Shown one piece after another: positions 11,243 through 21,364 of a stretch of DNA of 64,000 bases. The position numbers and the translations under genes are program-made. Source of the stretch: Echinometra lucunter (taxonomy: Eukaryota > Echinodermata > Echinoidea > Camarodonta > Echinometridae); the NCBI GenBank assembly GCA_029962745.1, contig CM057162.1, positions 20,797,319 through 20,861,318 of the forward strand, read 5' to 3'. Position 1 is the stretch's first letter. The number at the start of each line of letters is the position of its first letter. Under the pieces are notes generated by a model. It had not been told where the DNA came from, made no database searches, and saw only the letters and a program-made list of their open reading frames with translations.

Positions 11243-14200
11243 CAAGCTATTTCTTGAAGCTGGGTAAGCCAGTTGACTTGTGCATCCTTCGGGCTTGACA
11301 GATCAGTCATCCCATCAGGGAGTTGGAGAACAGGGCAGTTGTAGATGACATGATCTGCCGTCTGCTCAAGATCATCTGCTCATCTGCACCACAGATGCAT
11401 GCCGGTGACTGTCGAAGTCCCCAACGGTATTAGCGTCGACCCTTCCTACCCCAGTTCGCAGCCGATTGAGTGTAACCGACGTTACAGTAGTTTTGGCAGT
11501 GCTCAGCTTCAGTCTCCACATCTTGAGGTAATCTGCAATGAGCTCCATGTCAGCAGTAAGCACATTCTCTACTTTGCTCCAGTTCCTATCTGTATACAGC
11601 AGTGCCAAATCATCTGCATAGCCATACTGTCGTGAAGCTGTGCAAGGTATGTCACTTATGTAGATATTGAAGAGCATGGGAGACAGAACTGAGCCCTGAG
11701 GCACCCCATTCCGTAGGCGACGCAGTCGGCTAGTTTGTCCATCGCTAGTCTTGGTTATGAAACTGCGGTGCGCGAGGATTGTTGCAAGAAACCGCACTAG
11801 GTGACGGTCAGGGATGGTACGGAGAAGCTTTAGCACCAAGCCATGATGCAGCACTGTGTCATAAGCCGCATTGAGGTCCACTAGAACAGCACCTGCCTTG
11901 TTGCCTTTTTCAAAGCTCTCTTCTATATCATTAGATAGCTTATTAGCTAGGCTAAGAGTAATGTAAACTATGAAGACTTAGAAAATTTTCATGTTGAGAT
12001 GGCTTTAAACAACTGAAAAAATGAATGCCCTTGGTTGTGGGTATTTTGACATACCATTAGCATGATAGTGAGGACAATGATGAAATACAACGGAGCATGG
12101 TTTTGTCATGTCTTTCTTCCACAGGCCAAACAGAGCAACAATTAAAAATTTAGTGAATAAATATCAAGTCTATTCCCTTAAAGAAATGTTTGAATTTTAA
12201 TCACATTCAACGTTGCACATTTGCATTGTCAGGATTGTAGACTGCAGTAATTTTGTCAACTCCTTTCACCTTTCATCCTGTTCCATAAAGTGTTTAAGTT
12301 AATAGTACAATAGCAGTAGCAGTAATTACAACAACAACAACAACAATAATAATAACAATAATAATAATTGTAATAACAGTTATAATGATAATAATAGTAC
12401 ATTCCTTTCTTTAAATGAATTGATTACTATTTTTGTGTTGTATATCTGTATTATATGAATATGATGATTTTAAGATTTGTAAATACATGTATATCTATGT
12501 TTGTTTTTATTGTAAACTGCACACAATTCAGCCTTCGAGCTGCGATGTATTGATCACAATAAACCATTTTCATTTCAATTCAATTCAACTCAATTGTCTT
12601 TTATATTGAATGAATGTATGGTTACTTGGTTGACAGCTTTTCTGATTGATGGAATGATTGACTGATTTTCCTGCATGACCATGCTTGCTGATATTATCTT
12701 TAATGTCAACCAAATCACCCCAGCGTAAATGCTGAAACTTACCGAAAATTAATATTAAAAAACTATCAATAAAGTATGGAATTGCATGCTCACTCAGTCA
12801 TGACATGTCTAATAATGAGACACTGTATGTCATACACAACAATGGCTATCCATTCATTAATCGCCAGAAAGCCCTCAGAATATAAAACTTTCTAAGCGTC
12901 CACAGTTAAATCTACTGTCAGCTTCGCTGATAGCCACCAGCACAGATACCCATTCTGATCAAGTCTGAATTTTGCATCCTTTCACAAAAGCTAATTTTCC
13001 TCTCTCATATAAAACAGCTTTTGGGCTGTCCACCGGTATAAAAGTTTCTTGGAATGGCGAGAATTTTTCCAGCTGTATAAACTCTTTTTAATTAGACACA
13101 GTGCATTCGTGCTACAGGTCTTGAAGATTCTATCTGCTTGATTGCAAAACAATACCTGGAAAAGAAGGATATGAACAGATAAACTCACTTTCCTCGGCAA
13201 TTTTTTTTTGTCCCCATATATTCAGATACAGTTTTAAAATACCAGTAAGCACCAGGTGTTAGTTGAGAAATACATGTAGTTGTCCCCTCTTTGTACTTTA
13301 CGCAAAATTGGTTAGGAACCCTGTATTAAATATCGTTTAAGTTACTCTTTATAATAAACCATATCTTTAGGTCACAAAGGTCACAGTATTAATGAGTTGC
13401 TTTCAAAGTTGATCATACTTTTTATTAGGTACTGTATAGAAGACTGGAATGCCCAGGAGACTAATAACCCAGGTGACAGATCATGGTGGTCTTATAAAGA
13501 GGAAATTCCCCCAAGAAAGCCATTATTAGGAGGATAATAGGACGGACATACAGGCCCTATTACTATCTTTCGGTCACATTTCATGGGTCATAAAACTCTA
13601 ATATAACTTCTAAAAATGCCTGCAAAACTATTATTATTGGGTTTGTGGAAAGGCCGTACGTAGGAATTTTTTCCAAGGAGGGCAAGAATATATTCAATAC
13701 TTGAGGGAACACGCAAGCGAGGGAGCGGGAGCTTTCGCATTTTTAGAATCGAAATTGAACGATCTGGTGCATATTTTTGGTGGAAAACTGTCTCCTCAAA
13801 CGAGTTCACACTTAACTACAGTTTTGTCCCCGTTTTTTTTTTTATTCTGCAGGATTAGGAAACAATATGGTGGTCTATCCCGCACACGCACTTCCCGCAC
13901 ACTACTTTCTAGACAAATTCGAAATAGTATCCAGTATCACCATGACCTCTGGAGGCCTTGGTATGATGGTTCTTCCCGTCATAGCCGAACAGCTGTCTAT
14001 TATCTACGGATGGCGAGGAGGCATGCTGCTTCTCGGTGCTTTCGGTCTACACAATATACCACTCGGTGCCTTGATCAAACCAATGGGAAGACGTTCTGCC
14101 CATAATATAGTGGCTCAGAATTCGAAGCAGCCACACAATAAAGACGGCGTTGCAGAATCATATTTGTCGGCAGATGAAACAGAAAGTCTTTTGGAATCTT

Positions 14201-15372
14201 TGTCAAGTGACAAAGGAAATATGCAACCGTCGGCGTCACTGAGCGGTATTCTGAACGGTGATGTTGGCAAGGTTTCACAAAAGGAAACGCTCAATACAGT
14301 AACGTCTGCAGACTCTCATTTAACGGCTGACACAGGGGACAGTCATTTGTCGTCTTCGTCCAGTTGCAAATCTGACGCAAATATACAACCAATGGAGTCA
14401 GCGCGTGGCTTTGTGAACAACATTAACAACAACAACACATCTGTGTCAAGTATTCTTTTAGATTCCGCAGAAAAGGGTGTTTCGGCGGGAGACATTCCTC
14501 CTGCAGAGGACAGTTTTCCTGAAACCATATGGAGTTCACTCAAAACAATGATAGGAATTGATATTGTGCAAAGGAATAGGGCCGTTCTGAGTATCATTTT
14601 AGCCATGTTTTGGCTTGGTTTTTCCTACAGTGGCTGGATAGTTTTTCTTGTACCAAACGCCGTCGCAAAGGGATACCGTGTCGAAACTTCTGTAATGCTT
14701 GCCACAGTAGGGGGCGCTGCTAATATCTTTGGACGATTCATCATTGGATTCATAAGCAGGTCCCAAATTCTCTCGAACAATACGACATTTCTAATCCTAA
14801 GCTTTTTATCCGCTCTTGCATACACGATGAATAACTTTTCTTCCTCATTTTGGACCCTATGCTTACTAGCAATCTTAAATGGTTTTACGTTAGGAGCCAT
14901 GACAGCTATGATAAATGTTCTTTCCAGAGATCCTGCACCGGATGGAGATGTAGCAGGTGTTATATCCCTCTTGCTCATGGCACTGGGCGTTGGTATTCCT
15001 GTTGGTGGATTCTTAGTGGGTAAGACATTTCCCCTTCGCAGAATCATCGCTAGAAAGGAGGGTGGTGGTGGTGGTGGTAGTGGGGGGGGGGGGGGGGGAA
15101 GGGGGGGGGGGGCTTGTGACACTCCTATTGCACGTTAATTATTGTATTATTTAATTGAAGTATTTTTAAAAAAGAGAACATCTTAAACAGACTATAAAAA
15201 GTAATAAAAGAATAATTAATGTTTTTATTTCTCTCTTGCAGGATTCATTTTTGACTACTCGAAATCATATGACCAAGCCTTTAGTTTCCTTGGATTAACC
15301 AATCTGCTTTCCGCTATCTCCATGCTCACCCCGAAAGCTTACCGTTATATGTATAACAGAGGTGATGACTAA
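7891..15372 (+). CDS. Monocarboxylate transporter-like MFS protein (SLC16 type), 5' partial, three exons
   Basis: Exons 7891-8031, 13853-15019 and 15242-15372 join in one frame (478 residues plus stop) with AG acceptors and GT donors; both joins are phase 1. Exon 1 encodes the region after the first helix (PVNRL..., then a helix around LLIAGAIIGSVSYMMAS). Exon 2 begins GLGNNMVVYPAHALPAHYF, continues with TSGGLGMM and YGWRGGMLLLGAF, then a polar Ser/Asn-rich cytoplasmic loop of about 140 residues, then the second six-helix half (FSYSGWIVFLVPNAVAKGY, GGAANIFGRFIIGFI). Exon 3 gives the last helices and ends at YNRGDD. This order matches SLC16 transporters, which carry monocarboxylates or related solutes across the plasma membrane; the substrate cannot be told. 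The typical first-helix exon (GGWGW-type motif) was not found in 1-7890, so the gene is incomplete at its 5' end. The continuous reading frame past 15019 runs into poly-G intron sequence and is not coding. Confidence 0.85.
8073..8120 (+). repeat. (TTCC)n(TTCA)n microsatellite
   Basis: It consists of six TTCC units followed by four TTCA units in the transporter intron. Confidence 0.9.
8173..8945. mobile_element. Foldback-type element with TIRs of about 200 bp
   Basis: 8173-8378 (taactccccctaattcaaaa...) is inverted at 8740-8945 with modest divergence. The spacer of about 360 bp has no clear coding content. It lies in the transporter intron. Confidence 0.8.
9000..9830. other. No gene seen
   Basis: AT-rich intronic DNA. 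9405-9520 holds a loose tandem of 'aagaattcttgat' units. Short (TAAA)n is at 9655-9685. Confidence 0.4.
9835..9960 (-). repeat. LINE-like 3' tail
   Basis: The + strand 'ttcaaagtttatttccactc' is the reverse complement of a common CR1-type tail. It is adjacent to the LINE fragment at 9985. Confidence 0.35.
9985..10366 (-). mobile_element. LINE 3' end fragment (CR1/L2-like)
   Basis: The - strand frame 10366-10127 gives the conserved C-terminus (SYAHNLRSTQDKLL, GDRAFSCAAPKLWNKLPLEI). The 3' tail carries the phrase 'atatagcgca' as in other copies and ends in an (AAT)n run. There is no upstream RT core. Confidence 0.75.
11240..11960 (-). mobile_element. Jockey-like LINE reverse transcriptase fragment
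   Basis: The - strand reads SNDIEESFEKGNKAGAVLVD then LNAAYDTVLHHG, NGVPQGSVLSPMLFNIYISD and the catalytic box YADD (QYGYADDLALLYTD). After a frame break it gives a C-terminal Cys/His region (ADEQ...HIIYNCPVLQLPDG). The element is 5' truncated and frameshifted. A (TA)n tract lies at its 3' end. Confidence 0.85.
12440..12597 (+). repeat. CR1-like LINE 3' tail
   Basis: The text ends in 'cacaataaaccattttcat' followed by repeats of caattcaa, a typical CR1-type 3' terminus. A similar tail beginning aactgcacacaatt is at 29764-29850. Confidence 0.45.
12600..13020 (+). repeat. Dispersed repeat, copy 1
   Basis: It shares an ordered series of short matches with 56790-57240: 'aatgaatgtatg', 'gcttttctgat', 'attcctgcat' and 'ttcacaaaagttattttcctctc'-type text. 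It is old and diverged. Confidence 0.45.
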
Positions 15373-15536
15373 CAGGATAATCTAGTAATCCGAAAAATTG
15401 GATCATATGTTCCCGGGGTAGCCGCATCAGTATCAGTACTGCCCTGCGATTATTAATATTCCAGCATTTTCTGGTACCTATTCTGGAACCTATTTCAACT
15501 CATTGTACGCTCAATTTCAACTCTTTGTACGCTCAG

Positions 15537-15932
15537 GGAGCGAGTCGGCTCAGTCGGTAAAGCGTCTGCCTGTCGAACCAAAGATCGTGGGTTCGAGTCC
15601 AACCCAGGCGGATGACTGAAGCCTACGTTGTCTGTTATCGTGCCCCTCCCCTGTTTCACAGACACAGGCTATGCTACAGTGGAAAACACTCCGTCCCTCG
15701 GATAGGACGTTAAATGGAGGTCCCGTGTAGGAGAGTCACCACCTTTGCACGTTAAAGATCCCACTGCACTATTGGTATAAGTGTAGGGGGAAACCCGGTG
15801 TATGTGGTACACCTGCACACCCCCAATCAGTGATATCAGGAGGAGAGACCTGCGGATTACAGTGATTCAATTCGCTTTTCCCCTCCCAGGCGCAGGTGAC
15901 GCAAAACCAAATTATAATAATAACAATAATAA
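15537..15932 (+). mobile_element. tRNA-derived SINE
   Basis: A box-like GGCTCAGTCGGTAAAGCG and B box GGTTCGAGTCC lie 33 bp apart, followed by a body with 'ataggacgttaaatggaggt' and 'cacgttaaagatccc', and an (AAT)n-type tail. It lies just after the transporter stop codon, so it may be in the 3' UTR. Confidence 0.75.
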
Positions 15933-16536
15933 ATGACTTTTAGGAGAAAATAATGACAATTAAAAGAACAATTAATGGTGCAACAGTGGAGGAGAAAACT
16001 AAGTATTACGATTGTTCAAATTTAATTGTACGAATGTGCACTGGTGCACACGAAACACGCAATGGTTCGAGAGGGGGAAAAATCCACGTGGGGGAGGGGG
16101 GATCCTGATTCTAGGATAAAAGCTACCGTAACAAAGGATTATTGTGATAGAAATAAGCTTTTTAGGAAATAGAAGAACATTATGCATAAACTTGCGCATT
16201 AACCTAAAAGAAGTGTACTTGATGATTATCTTAGTGATTGTTACTATTTCACGAGGATGCAATATGGTACTACATGTACATGTGTTTTCATATACAAGTA
16301 ATGCACAGATGTGAGTGTGTTAGTGGCGATGCAGCGCGCTCGAGGGTATTTAAAATGTGCTTTTGCATAATATTGTAAATACCCAAGATGCCTGCATCGC
16401 AACTAACATCACGAATTTAAATCTGTGCATTATTTGTTTTATAAAACGGGTCGGCAGAGTATGACTTTGTAGTGAAAAAATATGTTAAAACCCGCTCCAA
16501 ATTTCCTCAGATCGCACAGACAAGGAGGCAACATCT

Positions 16537-16696
16537 GGGGAGCGTTTCATGAAAGGACTTGTCGGATGTTTTATCCGACAAAGTCTGTTTTATCCCACAG
16601 TTGCCATAGTAACGATGCTTCTCAGCCAATGAAAATCAAGGAAAGATGTCAGATTTGACAACTTGTCAGACAACAAATGTTGATGAAACGCTCCCC
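16537..16696. mobile_element. Short TIR element
   Basis: GGGGAGCGTTTCATGAA at the left is inverted at the right as TTGATGAAACGCTCCCC. The inside repeats 'gtcggat/gtcagat' motifs. Target duplication was not resolved. Confidence 0.55.
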
Positions 16697-16776
16697 TGCT
16701 TTCTCTTGTGACATCACAAGCGTAGCCATGTGATGCGCCCCTGAGTAAGCGCATCAAAATCCTTAAGATAGACTTA

Positions 16777-17199
16777 TACCGCTTTCACACCAAGGTACGG
16801 TCGCTGGGTACGGTCGCAGAGACCGTACCCAGCGAACGATCGGACGTGCTTTCACACCGCCGTCAAAATTTGGTCAGGCCCTGAGCGATCGTTCGCAGTA
16901 TAGCTGACCTAGCCGGAAGCGGAAGTAGAGATAGCGGGTGGGGCATGTATGGGGGGGGGGGGGGGGGGGGGGGTCATTGCATTTCGATCGGTCGCAGAGT
17001 ACGATGTGCTTTCACATCAAGTTTGCATCGGTCGCGATCCGTCGCTGAAGTACCTCTTAGGTCGGACTCAGCAACCGATCGTTTTTGACCAAAACGATCG
17101 GTCGCTGAGTACGATGAAATGCTTTCACACCATGGTTTCATCGGTCGCTGGGTACCAAGCGACCGTACCCAGCGACCGTACCTTGGTGTGAAAGCAGTA
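16777..17199. mobile_element. PIF/Harbinger-like MITE, 423 bp
   Basis: TTA at 16774-16776 and 17200-17202 flanks long inverted ends (TACCGCTTTCACACCAAGGT and onward). The interior repeats 'cggtcgctgagtac'-type units and carries a poly-G run at 16949-16972. Confidence 0.8.
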
Positions 17200-17530
17200 T
17201 TAGAAAGAACGCGTATTTCATGGCGCGCGTCTCAGTTTTTACGCGCTAGAGGTAAAGCGATGCATCCAAAATGCACAGTGCTGCACAAAAAATGCACGGC
17301 TGGAAGGTTGCGTAGAATTAAAGCATGAACTAGTGACATGCATACGCACTCGCTATTGGCTACATCCTTGAACCCTTATAATATGTTGTTGGTTTCTAAA
17401 ATATGTCTCTTAGAAATGTTATTTATTATGGCAAACAGGTAAACATAATCCAGCTTTGCCTGTTTTTTCATATTAAATCATATAATTTATAAATCAAAAC
17501 ATGTTTATTGAAGGCGTTATAGACAAGTTT

Positions 17531-17769
17531 ATGGTGGCCCTGAAGTACGTTCGACAACAGGCCATGTGCGACGTGAATTTCGCATCCCGGGTCCTGAATT
17601 TTGCATCCCAGGTCCTGAATTTCGCATCCCGGGACCTGAACTTCGCGTCACGGGTCCTGAATTTCGCATATGGTCCTGAACTTCTCGTCACGGGTCATGA
17701 ATTTCGTGTCACGGGTCGCGTAAAGTTGGCCGCTAAATTCACGTCGCACATGACCTTCAGGGCCACCAT
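17531..17769. mobile_element. MITE of 239 bp with 8-bp target duplication and internal 21-bp repeats
   Basis: The TSD is ACAAGTTT at 17523-17530 and 17770-17777. The TIR begins ATGGTGGCCCTGAAG. The centre, 17577-17730, is seven units of about 21 bp around 'cctgaatttcgcatcccggg'. The 8-bp duplication suggests hAT-type mobilisation. Confidence 0.85.
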
Positions 17770-18019
17770 ACAAGTTTCATCAATTAGAACTTTTAGTTCT
17801 ATCATGGGTGGGAATGCCCCCCCCCCCCTTCCCCTCGTCAACAACATTTCATATGTGTCCCCTTTAAATTTCAAGACAAATTTCCGCCAGTGGTGTTTAT
17901 TGTAATGAAAGAGAACACACACACACGCACGCACTCTCTCACCCTCTCTCTCTTACACACACACGCACGTATATACACGCATATATAACTGAGGTTGAAA
18001 CAAAAACTTTCTTTCGCAC

Positions 18020-18740
18020 TATAATGGTATGGAATAATCAAAACCGCCTGGTACTAAATACCGAAAGACATGCGTGGTCACAGGTTCTCGTGCAAATTTT
18101 AACAAAATAACATTCCTCAATGTTTCTGTGAATGCCAAGATACCGAAAAGAGTTAACGTCGTTAAATTTTTGTGTATTTTAATTGATGAAGAATTGAAAT
18201 GGTCCAAAGACGTTGACGAAGTAACAAAGGTAACTCAAAGAAATGTCGATGTAATAACAGGACCTAAGAATGATTCACATTAACATCGTTAAAGATGCTA
18301 TTTATTGCACTCGTGTTGCCTCACTTTGATTATTGTTCCTCTGTATGATGAAATCGATATCAGGAACAAACGGATAAACTCAAGAAAGTTAAAAAATGAG
18401 CTGCTAGAATAATTTCAAACAAAAGTTATGAGACCTCATCAAGTGAATTAATTAGCAATCTGAAATAGATGCCAATCGAGAAACATTTTGATTTCGGCGT
18501 GTTACTATCATGTTCAAATGCACCAATAATTTGGCACCAAGAGAGGTTTTAAAGTAAGTGAAATTCATCAGTATCATACGAGGCAGGCAGATTACGGTCT
18601 GCTTTCTGTGCTTAAGTATAAAACAGAATCATACATAACCCTCTCGTATCATTCATTATAGCATGGAATCAGTTGGACAGATCATTAAAAATGGCGGGCT
18701 CTGTGAACTCATTTATATGTTCAAAAGATCTTGCAATAGA
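18020..18740 (+). pseudogene. Decayed LINE reverse-transcriptase fragment
   Basis: Across several frames the + strand shows VVKFLCILIDEELKWSKDVD, LVLPHFDYCSSV, a region like AARIISNKSYE, then NLAPREVLK. This is the order seen after the YxDD box in CR1/Jockey-type polymerases. There are many stops and frameshifts. Confidence 0.65.
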
Positions 18741-18823
18741 TGTTCCCAATAAAATAAAGGAGCAAGAAGAATTTTGTTCAGATTTGTGACATAATGCTTT
18801 TCGAATTGAATGATTTCACATCA

Positions 18824-18825
18824 TT

Positions 18826-18888
<63 letters not shown>

Positions 18889-18892
18889 TACA
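18824..18892. repeat. (TA)n microsatellite
   Basis: It consists of about 33 TA units with one interruption, directly beside the composite repeat at 18893. Confidence 0.9.
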
Positions 18893-19076
18893 TTGTGAAA
18901 GAAAATAAATGGAATGAAGCTGACGTAGCTCTCGATCATGGCCCTCATCAGGTCTGAACAGATAAGAAACGAACAGGCAAAATAATATACGCATAGAAAT
19001 GATATCAAAATAATGTCGAAATAATACATAATTGGAATAATGATACATAACTGAACAATTAAATATCAAAATAATA

Positions 19077-19826
19077 TACCGAAGGGAATAAAAGCGTTTT
19101 TTGAAAAAAAAACGCTTTGGTATGAACACTCGGCAAAGCGTCATATTTGAAAACGGAATCAAATATTCCGCAATCTACGTGTGAGGTCTATCACTAGGTT
19201 TTGAGGTGTTTTGAAAACGGAATATTGCAAATATGACGCTTTATTTTTTGGTATGTACAGAAAAAAGGAAATAAAGCGGAATGAAATGTCAAAGGTCAAC
19301 CAGGTTCCCACCAGAAACCTGGAAAATGCGGGAAACGAGTGAAAGCGCGGGTATCTTCGATCGCAGCGCTAGCGAGCTGCATGGATCGGCATGGCAGTGC
19401 AGCGTACTATCGACGCTACTAGCTGCATGGACGCGAATCATGTATGAAGAAACAAACGCGTTAGCATTCGTACATGAGTTTAAAAATTAAACTCTACATA
19501 CAAGTAAAAAAAATAATTATTCAGTAAATTTAAACAAATCGCAATAAGTTAAGTAATAATTATACATTTTATTCTGAATAACTGATTTGTTTTGTTACAT
19601 ATATCAAATAAAACAAAAAAATTATACAGCTGGAGATAGCAAAATGCATGGTGGGTAATGATGTATTTCCGCACTCTCTCACACCGCAATATTACGCTTT
19701 CGCTCAAAACGGACTTCATTGGTTCAGTGTGAACAGAAACCAGAAGCGTTTTGGAAGCGTTTTGAAAGTGAAGCGTCATGAAATATAACGGCATGGATAT
19801 TCCGTTTCGGCAGTGTGAAAACAGTA
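19077..19826 (-). mobile_element. Harbinger-like MITE copy A, inverted relative to copy B
   Basis: It is nearly identical to the reverse complement of 19932-20687. The inner end reads CAGTGTGAAAACAGTA. The outer end has lost about 24 bp after TACC. No protein is encoded. Confidence 0.85.
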
Positions 19827-19931
19827 TCAACTTTAGGAATAATAATACATAACTGAACAGTTAATATCGAAATAATATATAAGTGAAGAAAGTATATCAA
19901 AATAATGCGGAAATAATATTTGATCAACTTA

Positions 19932-20687
19932 TACTGTTTTCACACTGCCGAAACGGAATATCCATGCCGTTATATTTCATGACGCTTCACTTTCAAAACG
20001 CTTCCAAAACGCTTCTGGTTTCTGTTCACACTGAACCAATAAAGTCCGTTTTGAGCGAAAGCGTAATATTACGGTGTGAGAGAGTGCGGAAATACGTCAT
20101 TACCCACCATGCATTTTGCTATCTCTAGCTGTATAATTTTTTTGTTTTATTTGATATATGTAACAAAACAAATCATTTATTCAGAATAAAATGTATAATT
20201 ATTACTTAACTTATTGCAATTTGTTTAAATTTACTGAATAATTATTATTTTTTATTTGTATGTATAGTTTAATTTTTAAACTCAACGCGTTGGTTTCTTC
20301 ATACATGATTCGCGTCCATGCAGCTAGTAGCGTCGAAAGTACGCTGCACTGCCACGCCGATCCATGCAGCTCGCTAGCGCTGCGATCGAAGATACCCGCG
20401 CTTTCACTCGTTTCCCGCATTTTCCAGGTTTTTGGTGGGAACCTGGCTGACCTTTGACATTTCATTCCGCTTTATTTCCTTTTTTCTGTACATACCAAAA
20501 AATAAAGCGTCATATTTGGAATATTCCGTTTTCAAAACTCCTCAAAACCTAGTGATAGACCTCACACGTAGATTGCGGAATATTTGATTCCGTTTTCAAA
20601 TATGACGCTTTGCCGAGTGTTCATACCAAAGCGTTTTTTTCAGAAAACGCTTTTATTCCGTTATATTTGTTTGGTGTGAAAGTGGTA
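19932..20687 (+). mobile_element. Harbinger-like MITE copy B
   Basis: The ends TACTGTTTTCACACTGCC and GGTGTGAAAGTGGTA are similar to the element at 16777. Flanks are TTA on the left and TAA on the right. Only 105 bp separate it from copy A, so the pair forms a near-palindrome of 1.6 kb. Confidence 0.85.
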
Positions 20688-20839
20688 TAAGGAATATGGT
20701 AATTCAGAAATGATACAATGGATATAATTACCTCGGGTTGAAATTAGACCGAGCTCATCAGATTAGTAGAGGGTGAGGGGTGCACTGCGAATAAGATTGT
20801 GATAAAGCATTCTCCTTAGGACTATTTTATATACCACTA

Positions 20840-21319
20840 ATTGCTAGCATAGTAGTAAATACAGTAATACTCGTCAAACCACATTTCAAATCGATAGTTT
20901 AGTAAACCACTTTCTTGTGTCATAAGTAGTCGTGTTATAAAGTGCCGGGTAATCCTGATACCAAATAAGCAGTATAGTGCGTCCCCCCAAAAAAAGTCAA
21001 GATAAGTGGTACAAATACGTAGGTAAAATCTTCAATGATATTAATAGACTAGTGGTTTACAAGTGACTAATTAAGTATGATATGTGCAATAACCTGTTGC
21101 TGCTTAAATAGGAAAGTGAAAAATAACAGAAATATTTACCAAAATACTTGTACGGAGATGTTCAGTATGCTTGCTTGTGTGTGTATATATATGTAATGTG
21201 TAATGTGTCGTAAATAACCCATTCCGACTTGCAACTGAGTACGGAGTTGATCGTGTATTTTTTACCTGTCACTTTACTTTTGTAGGTGGAACCTTTTGTT
21301 GTGTGTGCGTGCATCATGC

Positions 21320-21364
<45 letters not shown>

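Larger units (their letters stand above)
8032..13852 (+). other. Large phase-1 intron of the transporter gene, filled with repeats
   Basis: The intron has donor ggtaattcg and acceptor ttctgcag. It contains a TTCC/ATTC microsatellite, a foldback element, two LINE fragments on the opposite strand, a CR1-like tail and a copy of a dispersed repeat. The part at 13655-13800 resembles the 'agggagcg...ggaatttt' fragments seen at 51580-51730. No additional exon was recognised. Confidence 0.6.
18893..20840. mobile_element. Composite repeat split by the inverted pair
   Basis: The left fragment 18893-18935 (gaagctgacgtagct) and right fragment 20700-20840 (gaccgagctcatcagattag) match the compact element at 27520-27747. 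The pair A/B and a 'aatatcaaaataat' repeat tract lie between them. Confidence 0.6.

Noticed and set aside
14625..15122. 165-codon proline-rich frame on the - strand
   Set aside because: It is antisense to the transporter exon and to the poly-G intron start.
15020..15138. C-terminal extension of the transporter frame (Gly-rich)
   Set aside because: It lies after a clear GT donor in a GGT/G microsatellite; the 15242 exon continues the conserved helices.
17501..17905. 134-codon frame with FASRVLN repeats
   Set aside because: It is produced by the 21-bp minisatellite inside a MITE.
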